From: an uncultured Acidimicrobiales bacterium
Lineage (GTDB): Bacteria; Actinomycetota; Acidimicrobiia; Acidimicrobiales; Iamiaceae
Direction: 5' to 3'
Assembly: GCA_937926025.1 (NCBI GenBank)
Contig: CALANQ010000420.1
Location: 1 to 5,369, forward strand
Length of the DNA stretch: 5,369 bases
The notes beneath the pieces were generated by a model. That model had not been told where the DNA came from. It saw nothing but the letters and a program-made list of their open reading frames with translations, and searched no databases. Position numbers and translations under genes: made by a program. This document shows positions 1-4,875 of the stretch, one piece after another (the first letter of the stretch is position 1; each line of letters opens with the position of its first letter).

Positions 1-249
1 CACGTCGTAGCCGGCGGCCTGCACCTGGGCGACGAGCTCGTCGCGGGAGATGCGCTCGGGGGCGGACACCCGGGCGGCTTCGGTGGCGTAGTTCACGGTG
101 GCCTCGACGCCGTCGAGCTTGTTGAGCCGCCGTTCGATGCGGGCGGCGCACGAGGCGCAGGTCATGCCGCGGATCTGGAGGTCCTCCAGGCGGCACACCT
201 CGTCGGTGTCGGCCGGGGTGCCGAGGTCGGGGGTGTCGGTGGCGCTCAT
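1..249 (-). CDS. copA: Copper-translocating P-type ATPase, N-terminal metal-binding domain (partial, runs off left edge)
   Basis: Only the first 83 residues are present. They hold one heavy-metal-associated (HMA) domain, about residues 21-83, with the Cu(I)-binding motif GMTCASC (Met29, Cys31, Cys34) and the usual closing AAGYDV. In this family the domain delivers Cu(I) to an inner-membrane P1B-type ATPase that exports copper using ATP. The transmembrane helices, the CPC motif and the DKTG phosphorylation site would lie beyond the window, so the ATPase identity is inferred from the HMA style, the short disordered leader (residues 1-20) and the context: a CsoR-type operator and a CopZ-like gene upstream. 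The ATG overlaps the TGA of the preceding small gene (ATGA) and has a GGAGG six bases upstream, which fixes the start. A multi-HMA protein or mercury-type transporter is a less likely alternative. Confidence 0.85.
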   Translation of the reverse strand, partial: MSATDTPDLGTPADTDEVCRLEDLQIRGMTCASCAARIERRLNKLDGVEATVNYATEAARVSAPERISRDELVAQVQAAGYDV

Positions 250-410
250 CCGTGGCCTCCGTGGGTGGTCATCGTGGTCGTGGTGGTGACCACGGGCGTG
301 GGTGCCGGATCGTCGTCGATGGGCCCGACGGCGCGCCCGACCCCGTAGGCGGCGCCGAACACCGCGATCAGGGCGACGGCGAACCCGGCGAGCTTGGCGG
401 TGGTCCCCAT
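246..410 (-). CDS. Small single-span membrane protein with Thr/His-rich tail, in copper operon
   Basis: This 54-residue protein was read directly from the sequence. Residues about 7-29 form one hydrophobic helix (LAGFAVALIAVFGAAYGVG), followed by an acidic turn (DDD, 32-34), a Pro/Thr stretch and a tail with Met47, His50 and His53 that could touch metal. It lies between the CopZ-like and CopA-like genes, 5 bp after the first stop and overlapping the second start by 4 bp, so it is almost certainly cotranslated with them. The ATG at 410 is preferred because GAGGG lies about eight bases upstream; a GTG at 419 overlapping the previous stop (GTGA) would add three residues. From memory, larger actinobacterial membrane proteins encoded beside copA begin with a similar FGAAxGxG helix, so this may be a minimal relative. 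Its function is unknown; a role in copper handling is inferred from position only. Confidence 0.75.
   Translation of the reverse strand: MGTTAKLAGFAVALIAVFGAAYGVGRAVGPIDDDPAPTPVVTTTTTMTTHGGHG
256..260 (-). promoter_or_regulatory. Ribosome binding site of the copA-like gene, inside the upstream small gene
   Basis: GGAGG on the minus strand sits six bases before the ATG at 249-247. The same bases encode the Gly-Gly of the C-terminal HGGHG of the small membrane protein, so the SD and the last codons of the upstream frame are superimposed. With the ATGA stop/start overlap this predicts translational coupling. Confidence 0.75.
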
Positions 411-415
411 CCCGA

Positions 416-631
416 TCACCCCTCGTCGGCGAGGTCGTATCCGGCCTCGTCGATGGCGTCGCGGACGGCGGACAGAGCCAGGGGCGCGTCGCTGGTGACG
501 GTGACGGCCCCGGCGGGGAGGTCGACCTGGACCTGCTCGACGCCGGTGATGCGGCCCACCTCGGCGGTGACGGCATCGACGCAGTGCTGGCAGCTCATCC
601 CGGAGACGGTGTACGTGGCGGTCGTGGTCAT
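416..631 (-). CDS. copZ: CopZ-like copper chaperone (stand-alone HMA domain protein)
   Basis: This 71-residue protein is a single heavy-metal-associated domain of normal family size. It has GMSCQHC near the N-terminus (Met12, Cys14, Cys17; the two cysteines bind Cu(I)), then the beta-alpha-beta-beta-alpha-beta pattern with ITGVEQVQVDL and a closing DEAGYDL. Proteins of this type are cytosolic Cu(I) carriers that hand the ion to the HMA domain of CopA, here encoded two genes downstream. The ATG at 631 is chosen over longer in-frame starts because a perfect AGGAGG lies six bases upstream, and because the longer form would run through the promoter and operator. It is the first gene of the operon and is probably induced by copper through CsoR. 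The conserved Tyr before the C-terminal end is present (Tyr65 in GYDL). Confidence 0.92.
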   Translation of the reverse strand: MTTTATYTVSGMSCQHCVDAVTAEVGRITGVEQVQVDLPAGAVTVTSDAPLALSAVRDAIDEAGYDLADEG

Positions 632-637
632 CGTGGT

Positions 638-651
638 CCTCCTGGGGGGGG
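638..651 (-). promoter_or_regulatory. 5' leader of copZ: strong SD next to a C8 homopolymer
   Basis: Read on the minus strand, eight consecutive C residues (651-644) run directly into AGGAGG (643-638), six bases before the ATG. The SD is a full match to the anti-SD core and decides the copZ start. The adjacent C8 run is unusual. It lies in the untranslated leader, so length changes would not shift a reading frame. Confidence 0.7.
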
Positions 652-666
652 ATCGGTCTGGTGGGA

Positions 667-695
667 ACCCTATACCCCTAGGGGGTATCTGCCAA
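667..695 (-). promoter_or_regulatory. Promoter of the copper operon
   Basis: Read on the minus strand there is TTGGCA (695-690), a 17-bp spacer and TAGGGT (672-667). This is a good sigma-70/SigA-type pair with optimal spacing and the TANNNT form of -10 seen in actinobacteria. The transcript would start near 660, giving a leader of about 30 nt that carries the SD. The spacer is filled by the CsoR-like palindrome, so repressor binding would block RNA polymerase. Confidence 0.7.
672..688. promoter_or_regulatory. CsoR-type copper operator
   Basis: ATACCCC-TAG-GGGGTAT is a perfect 7-bp inverted repeat around a 3-bp centre. A/T-flanked G/C-tract palindromes of this form (TATACCCCnnnGGGGTATA-like) are the known operators of the Cu(I)-sensing CsoR repressors that control copZ/copA operons. 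Its position within the spacer of the copZ promoter supports repression relieved by Cu(I). No csoR gene is visible in the window, so the repressor must be encoded elsewhere. Confidence 0.85.
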
Positions 696-722
696 CGGTC
701 GTCCGTCACGGCAGGTATGGAG

Positions 723-735
723 CCCTGCAGCAGGG
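723..735. repeat. 13-bp perfect palindrome upstream of the HTH gene
   Basis: CCCTGC-A-GCAGGG has two 6-bp arms around one base and lies 20 bp before the ATG of the HTH gene. Its size and place would suit an operator for that regulator (autoregulation), but this is inference. It would lie inside the coding region if translation began at the upstream ATG at 717. Confidence 0.4.
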
Positions 736-755
736 GGCAGGTTCGGACCCCAGCC

Positions 756-959
756 ATGCAGTCCTCTCAGGCCCTTGCGGCCAACCTCCAGCAGATCCGC
801 CTCCGACGAGGCTGGACCATCGACGACGCGTCCGCCGCGACCGGCTTCGACGCCAGCGTGCTCGAGGGCATCGAGCGCGGGGTCACCTTCCTCAGCCGCA
901 CCCGCACCAACGACCTGGCCGAGCGCCTCGGGGTCAGCGTGGAGGACCTCACCGGGTAG
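756..959 (+). CDS. Small Cro/C1-type (XRE) helix-turn-helix DNA-binding protein
   Basis: This 67-residue protein is almost entirely one HTH domain. Helix 1 is LAANLQQIRLRRGW (residues 7-20), the turn region is TIDDASAATGFDASVLEGIERG (21-42, with the recognition helix about 31-40), and the tail TNDLAERLGVSVEDL (51-65) is the classic end of XRE domains. It is probably a repressor acting as a dimer; no ligand or partner domain is present. It diverges from the copper operon across 124 bp and precedes the alcohol dehydrogenase by 70 bp, so it may regulate that gene and itself. The start is uncertain: neither the ATG at 756 nor the in-frame ATG at 717 (13 extra residues) has a good SD. I prefer 756 because the domain begins just after it and the extra residues look unstructured. 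The transcript could be leaderless or weakly initiated. Confidence 0.8.
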   Translation: MQSSQALAANLQQIRLRRGWTIDDASAATGFDASVLEGIERGVTFLSRTRTNDLAERLGVSVEDLTG

Positions 960-1029
960 GCACGCGCACCGCTCCTCCGCGTGGCAGGGTGGCGCCCGCA
1001 CCACCCACCAGGAGACAGGGGACCATCCG

Positions 1030-2133
1030 ATGCGTGCTGCCGTGCTGGAGGAGGCCGGACGACCGCTGGTCGTCGTCGACGACCTCGTGGTCGATGAGCC
1101 CAGGGCCGGCGAGGTCGCCGTCACCGTCAAGCACTGCGGCGTGTGCCACAGCGACGTGAGCATCGCCGACGGCTCGTTCCCCTCGGCGCTCCCCGTGGTG
1201 CTGGGTCACGAGGCCGCCGGCGTGGTGGCCGCGGTCGGCCCCGGCGTGACCACCGTCGCCGTCGGCGACCACGTGGTCCTCACCCCGTGTCCCCCGTGCG
1301 GCACGTGCCCCTGGTGCATCCGCGGCGAGTGGAGCCTGTGCGTCAGCAGCGACTCGATGATGACCGGCGCCCACCCCGACGGCGGCACCCGCCTGTCCCG
1401 CCACGGCGACGTCGTCTACCGCGGCGTGGGCGTGGCCGCCTTCGCCGAGACCGTGATCATCCAGGCCAACGGCGCTGTGAAGATCCCGCAGGATGTGCCG
1501 CTCGACGTGGCCTGCGTGGTGGGCTGCGCCGTGCAGACCGGGGTCGGCGCCGTGTTGAACACCGCCGGCGTCCGCGAGGGCGACACCGTCCTGGTGATGG
1601 GGGCCGGCGGCATCGGCCTGTCCATCATCCAGGGCGCACGCGTCGCCGGCGCCGGGCGCATCATCGTCAGCGAGCCCGACGCCGACCGCCGCGCCACCGC
1701 CCTCTCGATGGGCGCCACCCACGCCATCGACCCCACCACCGACGACCTCCTCGCGGCCGTGATGGACCTCTCCACCGACGGCATCGGTGCTGACTTCGCC
1801 TTCGACGCCGTCGGCCGTTCCGCCCTGGTCGCCGCCGGCATCGACGCCACCCGCAAGGGCGGCACCACGGTGATGGTGGGCGTCCCGGGCCTCAGCGACC
1901 CGTTCAGCTACCCGATCCCGGCCGTCCTCGCCATCGGCGAGAAGAAGCTGGTCGGCAGCCTCCTGGGCAGCTGCAACTCGCTTCGGGACATCCCCCGGCT
2001 CATCGGCCTCATGCAGAACGGTCAGCTGGACCTGGCGTCGCTGGTCACCGCCCGCCGCGGCCTCGACGACATCAACCAGGCGTTCGACGACATCCGCACC
2101 ACCACCGGCATCCGCACCGTCATCGACTTCTGA
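1030..2133 (+). CDS. Zinc-dependent medium-chain alcohol dehydrogenase
   Basis: This 367-residue protein is full length for the MDR/zinc-ADH family, which oxidises alcohols or reduces aldehydes with NAD(P). The catalytic zinc ligands are visible as Cys36 (in HCGVCHSD), His60-Glu61 (GHE) and Cys166 (GCAVQTGVGA). Ser41 sits where the proton-relay Ser/Thr is expected. The structural zinc lobe is intact as C-x2-C-x2-C-x7-C (Cys90, 93, 96, 104). The Rossmann fold has GAGGIG (191-196), and Glu215 lies where the ribose-binding acidic residue sits, favouring NAD over NADP. It resembles the class III/FrmA-like branch, but the substrate cannot be assigned. The start ATG has AGGGGA seven bases upstream (1017-1022). 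It follows the HTH gene by 70 bp and precedes the SRPBCC gene by 29 bp, so an operon is likely. Confidence 0.93.
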   Translation: MRAAVLEEAGRPLVVVDDLVVDEPRAGEVAVTVKHCGVCHSDVSIADGSFPSALPVVLGHEAAGVVAAVGPGVTTVAVGDHVVLTPCPPCGTCPWCIRGEWSLCVSSDSMMTGAHPDGGTRLSRHGDVVYRGVGVAAFAETVIIQANGAVKIPQDVPLDVACVVGCAVQTGVGAVLNTAGVREGDTVLVMGAGGIGLSIIQGARVAGAGRIIVSEPDADRRATALSMGATHAIDPTTDDLLAAVMDLSTDGIGADFAFDAVGRSALVAAGIDATRKGGTTVMVGVPGLSDPFSYPIPAVLAIGEKKLVGSLLGSCNSLRDIPRLIGLMQNGQLDLASLVTARRGLDDINQAFDDIRTTTGIRTVIDF

Positions 2134-2162
2134 CGACCCCGTCAACCGGGTAGTGGGGGTGC

Positions 2163-2594
2163 ATGGCCCGCTACCGCATGCGCCTCCGAACCGACCGCTC
2201 GGCCGTCGACGCCTTCGCCTACCTGGCCGACCTCCGGAACTTCGCCGACTGGGACCCGGGCGTCGCCTCGTCCGAGCAGGTGGCGGGCAGCGGCCCCGGT
2301 CTCGGGGCCGCCTACGACGTCGACGCGTCAGGGTCGGTCCTGCGCTACGAGGTGGACGTCTTCGATGCGCCCCACCGCATCCGCGCCCACGCCCGCAACC
2401 GGTGGATCACGTCGGTCGACACCATCAGCGTCGCCGTGGACGGCCGCGGCTCCATCGTCACCTACGACGCCGACGTCCGGCTCAACGGCATCCTCCGCAT
2501 CGGCGACCCGATCTTCGGGCTGGTCTTCCGGCGCATCGGCGACCGGGCCCGTGACGGCCTGGCCGAGACGCTCGGCGGCACGCCCGTCCGCTGA
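2163..2594 (+). CDS. SRPBCC (START-like / polyketide cyclase-type) family protein
   Basis: This 143-residue protein has the size and pattern of one SRPBCC domain. The N-terminal strand and helix read RYRMRLRTDRSAVDAFAYLADLRN-like (residues 3-26), then FADWDPGV (27-34), the signature Trp region of polyketide_cyc2-type members. A run of alternating strands follows (59-106), with a long C-terminal helix (116-138). The family forms a hydrophobic cavity that binds lipids, polyketides or other small ligands; some members are enzymes, many are only binders, and no catalytic residues can be assigned here. No signal peptide is seen, so it is cytoplasmic. It follows the alcohol dehydrogenase by 29 bp on the same strand, so the two may share a hydrophobic substrate (inference). 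The SD is poor: a G5 run ending three bases before the ATG. Confidence 0.85.
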   Translation: MARYRMRLRTDRSAVDAFAYLADLRNFADWDPGVASSEQVAGSGPGLGAAYDVDASGSVLRYEVDVFDAPHRIRAHARNRWITSVDTISVAVDGRGSIVTYDADVRLNGILRIGDPIFGLVFRRIGDRARDGLAETLGGTPVR

Positions 2595-2625
2595 GCCCCT
2601 CGACGCCTCGGGCGCCCGCCTCAGC
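2590..2625. terminator. Weak inverted repeat between convergent genes (possible bidirectional terminator)
   Basis: GCTGAG (2590-2595) pairs with CTCAGC (2620-2625) around a 24-nt GC-rich loop that contains the palindrome GGGCGCCC. The stop codons of both convergent genes lie inside the arms, TGA on plus and TCA (TGA on minus). There is no T-tract. It is the only structure in this 26-bp gap that could separate the two transcription units. Confidence 0.3.
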
Positions 2626-3169
2626 CCGTGTACGCGGGTGACGCCGCGCTGGGCGCGGCCGGGGTGGCCGGCACGGGTGCCTCGGGTGCCGCCGGGAGGG
2701 TCGGATCCGACGCGTCCACCGTGGGGTCCACCAGCACGGGGGCGTCGGTCTGCACCGTCACGGCGTCGTACGTGAACCGCAGGTCGCCCGGCCCGTAGAA
2801 GGTGGTGGGCGCCCCCACGGTGGTGAAGTCGCTGCAGTCGGCGTCGACCTCGTGGGGCCCGACGCTGCCGGGGAAGGTCAGCGCCGCCGACCAGTCCCCC
2901 TCCGCATCGCCCGTCGGGAAGCCGCCCTGCACCGCGCCGTCGATGCGCACCGTCACGATCCCGCCGGCACACCCGGTACCGCTGATCCGGAGCGGCTCGC
3001 CGGGCAGCCCCTCGGTGGGATCGGCGCTCAGGGTCCCGCCGGCCGCCTGCCCCGGCGACGCGCCGGCCACCGGCGCGCCCCCGGACGACACGAGCAGCAC
3101 CCCGGCCACCGCCGTCACCAGGGCAGCTCCGACCGCTCCCCCGACCCGTCCCCACCGTGCTGCTCGCAT
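2621..3169 (-). CDS. Secreted protein with Ig-like domain and Pro/Ala-rich tail
   Basis: This 182-residue protein is not recognised as a named family. Residues 1 to about 37 look like a Sec signal peptide: Arg2, Arg5 and Arg8, a hydrophobic core at 11-28 and a likely cleavage after APVAGA. Residues about 45-115 read as an Ig-like/IPT-type beta-sandwich, with LSADPTEGLPGEPLRISGTGC, GxVTVRIDG and a W-x-A-x-L-TFP strand. Cys67 and Cys112 could form a disulfide. From about 144 the chain is Pro/Ala/Asp-rich and probably disordered; it has no LPxTG sorting motif and no final transmembrane helix, so release or loose wall association is likely. The start is well supported by GGAGGA six bases before the ATG. 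It converges on the SRPBCC gene and diverges from the HNH gene. Its role is unknown; binding or wall-linked functions are typical of such folds. Confidence 0.8.
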   Translation of the reverse strand: MRAARWGRVGGAVGAALVTAVAGVLLVSSGGAPVAGASPGQAAGGTLSADPTEGLPGEPLRISGTGCAGGIVTVRIDGAVQGGFPTGDAEGDWSAALTFPGSVGPHEVDADCSDFTTVGAPTTFYGPGDLRFTYDAVTVQTDAPVLVDPTVDASDPTLPAAPEAPVPATPAAPSAASPAYTG

Positions 3170-3207
3170 CCCTGCTCCTCCGTCTGGGCGTGATGTCCGA
3201 CCGCACC

Positions 3208-3233
3208 GACGCCCATCTCCGACCGATCGTTCC
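3208..3233 (-). promoter_or_regulatory. Possible ECF sigma factor promoter for the secreted protein
   Basis: Read on the minus strand there is GGAAC (3233-3229), 17 bases, then CGTC (3211-3208). This resembles the GGAAC...CGTT/CGTC pattern of ECF sigma promoters such as mycobacterial SigE. Transcription would start near 3201, leaving a leader of about 30 nt with the SD in place. Short motifs like this occur by chance, and no clear SigA-type promoter was seen as an alternative. Confidence 0.3.
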
Positions 3234-3312
3234 CCAGATCAGCGCAGCGAGGCCCGCTCGGCCGTCGGGTTCCGCGCGTTTTGGGCATTTCCGTTCTTTT
3301 CGTGACGTTCTG

Positions 3313-3340
3313 TTGCATCGAACGTGTGTTCGGGTAGTGT
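3313..3340 (+). promoter_or_regulatory. Promoter of the DUF222/HNH gene (leaderless)
   Basis: TTGCAT (3313-3318), a 16-bp spacer and TAGTGT (3335-3340, TANNNT type) lie just before the GTG at 3348. With the usual 6-8 nt from the -10 to the start site, the transcript would begin at or one base before the GTG, so the mRNA is predicted to be leaderless, as is common in actinobacteria. The upstream stretch 3278-3318 is the most T-rich part of the window and could act as an UP-like region. Confidence 0.65.
3318..3333. promoter_or_regulatory. SOS box (LexA operator) of the mycobacterial type
   Basis: TCGAAC-GTGT-GTTCGG matches the mycobacterial/actinobacterial SOS consensus TCGAAC-N4-GTTCGA at all positions but the last, and CGAAC/GTTCG are perfect arms. 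It fills the spacer between the -35 and -10 of the HNH gene, the ideal place for LexA repression. LexA boxes in front of 13E12-family genes are known from Mycobacterium tuberculosis, which supports the call. Confidence 0.8.
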
Positions 3341-3347
3341 GAGGTTC

Positions 3348-4841
3348 GTGACCCCGCCGTTCCTGTCCCCGTCGCCTGCTGGTGCTGATCTGGCGTCAGT
3401 GCTGCGGTCGTTGGCGGACCGGGTCGACGGGATGGGCCCGGTGGCGGATCTGCCTGACGGGTGCCTGGTGGACCTGGTGCTCGATGCCGTTGCGGTGTCG
3501 GGGCGGGTCGATGCGCTGGTGGCGGTGGCGGTCGGCGGGTTCGACGCCAAGACGGTGTGGCGCGGCGATGGGGCGAAGTCGTGTGGGGGCTGGTTGGGGG
3601 CGCGCAGCGAGCTGAGCGTCGCACGCGCCGCCGGCATCACCAGCTCGGGTCGGGACCTGCGGGCGTGCCCCCAGCTGGAGGCGGCGTGGCTGGGCGGGGT
3701 CATCGGCACGGCCAAGGCCCGGCTGCTGCTCGACGCCCGCCAAGCCTGGCCGGACCGGTTCCGCGACGACGAAGCCGACCTGATCGCCAAGATCGCCCCG
3801 TTGACGGTGGCCCAGGCGGCGAAGGTGACCGGGCTGTGGGCGCAGCTGGCCGCTGCGGCCCGCGACGCCGATGCCGCCGAACAGGCCGGCTCCGACCCGG
3901 ATGATCAACCCGAAGCGGATCCGGCTGCTTCGAACCGGCTGCACCTGTCGCAGACCCTCGACGGACGGTGGGCCCTCGACGGTGACCTCGACGCGGTCAC
4001 CGGCACCGAGACCAACAACCTCCTCGACGCCTGGATCGACACCCAGTTCACCACCGGCACCTACCGGCCCGACGACGGGCTCACCCGCTCCCAGCGCCGC
4101 GCCCACGCCCTCGCCGCCCTGTTGGCCCTCAGCACCCAACCCGGCCAGACCGTCCACGGCGACCCCCGCCCCTCCGTCGCCATCCACATCGACGCCGCCA
4201 CCCTCACCGGCACCCCCGTCACCGACCTGAACGACCTCGCCACCCGGATGTGCCACCTCGACGACGGCACCCCCATCAGCATCCGCACCGCCCAACGCCT
4301 CTGCTGCACCGCCCGCATCACCGAGATGCTCGTGCGCATCAGCCGCGACGGCACCATCGAAACCCTCGGCATCACCGACGTGCTCCGAGACGCCAACCGC
4401 CGCCAACGCCGCGCCCTGCGCAACCGCGACCGCGGCTGCACCTTCCCCGGCTGCACCGCACCACCCCACCACTGCGACGCCCACCACCTCACCGAATGGC
4501 ACCACGGCGGCCCCACCCTCCTGTCCAACCTCGTGCTCCTGTGCCGCTACCACCACCACCAGGTCCACGAAGGCGGCTGGCGACTCTGGCGCAGCATCCG
4601 AACCGGACAACTCCACCTCACCAAACCCGACGGCACCCCCGTCCCCATCCCCACCCCCGGCCACCTCATCAACCCCGGCCACCTCATCAACCCCGACGCC
4701 ACGGCCTCGACCGAACCACCCCCACCCCGACCCAGCCCGATGCGCTTCGAAACCCGACACGAACAACACCAACGCGACCACCAACGCCAACAGCGTCAAC
4801 GACGAGACGGCGACCCACCCGGGCCGGGCCCGAGCGGCTGA
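3348..4841 (+). CDS. DUF222 and HNH endonuclease domain protein (13E12 repeat family type)
   Basis: This 497-residue protein has the two-part layout of actinobacterial 13E12-family proteins. The N-terminal DUF222 region (about 15-325) is helical, with LADRVDGM, SVARAAG and the AKARLLLDAR segment. The C-terminal HNH nuclease domain spans about 350-412. Visible in it are RDRGCTFPGC (Cys364, Cys369), CDAHH (Cys376, His379, His380), W-x2-GGPT, Asn394, Cys399 and HHH (402-404), then His407: all expected HNH and zinc-ligand positions are intact. Such proteins are presumed DNA nucleases; targets are largely unknown. The tail from about 430 is Pro-, then Gln/Arg-rich. I chose the GTG at 3348 because upstream in-frame GTGs at 3324 and 3339 lie in the SOS box and -10. 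It is likely DNA-damage induced. Codon use changes sharply near residue 200. In M. tuberculosis, REP13E12 copies are also phiRv1 integration sites, but no phage is seen here. Confidence 0.9.
   Translation: MTPPFLSPSPAGADLASVLRSLADRVDGMGPVADLPDGCLVDLVLDAVAVSGRVDALVAVAVGGFDAKTVWRGDGAKSCGGWLGARSELSVARAAGITSSGRDLRACPQLEAAWLGGVIGTAKARLLLDARQAWPDRFRDDEADLIAKIAPLTVAQAAKVTGLWAQLAAAARDADAAEQAGSDPDDQPEADPAASNRLHLSQTLDGRWALDGDLDAVTGTETNNLLDAWIDTQFTTGTYRPDDGLTRSQRRAHALAALLALSTQPGQTVHGDPRPSVAIHIDAATLTGTPVTDLNDLATRMCHLDDGTPISIRTAQRLCCTARITEMLVRISRDGTIETLGITDVLRDANRRQRRALRNRDRGCTFPGCTAPPHHCDAHHLTEWHHGGPTLLSNLVLLCRYHHHQVHEGGWRLWRSIRTGQLHLTKPDGTPVPIPTPGHLINPGHLINPDATASTEPPPPRPSPMRFETRHEQHQRDHQRQQRQRRDGDPPGPGPSG
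4655..4690 (+). repeat. 18-bp perfect tandem duplication in the HNH gene tail
   Basis: Two identical 18-bp units (4655-4672 and 4673-4690), each CCCCGGCCACCTCATCAA, encode PGHLIN twice and keep frame. They lie in the low-complexity tail beyond the HNH domain, so a copy change would probably be tolerated. Confidence 0.9.
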
Positions 4842-4875
4842 CCCCCGGCCCGTGACCCATCCCCAGCTCCGTCAG

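Noticed and set aside
416..757. Longer 113-residue form of the CopZ-like protein
   Set aside because: The extra N-terminus would be encoded by the promoter, operator and leader, and the start at 631 has a perfect SD.
252..1159. Plus-strand open frames of 235 and 285 codons across the copper operon and divergent region
   Set aside because: They lie opposite the HMA genes and run through the CsoR operator. Only the last 67 codons of the first (the HTH domain) look like protein; the other is Arg/Gly-rich shadow.
949..2145. Long minus-strand open frame of 398 codons opposite the alcohol dehydrogenase
   Set aside because: It is the mirror of the dehydrogenase codons: rich in Gly, Ala, Asp, His and Val, with no domain pattern. 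The plus frame has full zinc and Rossmann motifs.
2328..3206. Minus-strand open frame of 292 codons spanning the secreted gene and the end of the SRPBCC gene
   Set aside because: It is Arg/Gly-rich, runs through two other well-supported genes, and lacks the signal peptide, SD and domain seen in the 2621-3169 frame.
3324..3347. Upstream GTG start for the HNH gene at 3324
   Set aside because: It lies inside the SOS box and upstream of the -10, so it would not be on the predicted transcript.
3396..4799. Minus-strand open frame of 467 codons opposite the HNH gene
   Set aside because: It has low-complexity Gly/Val/Ala composition typical of a GC-rich shadow frame, no SD-supported start or motif, and the opposite frame has an intact HNH domain and promoter.
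3348..4841. HNH gene as a group II intron, homing endonuclease or active mobile element
   Set aside because: There is no intron structure, no flanking terminal inverted repeats or target duplications, and no transposase or reverse transcriptase. The domain layout is the chromosomal 13E12 type.
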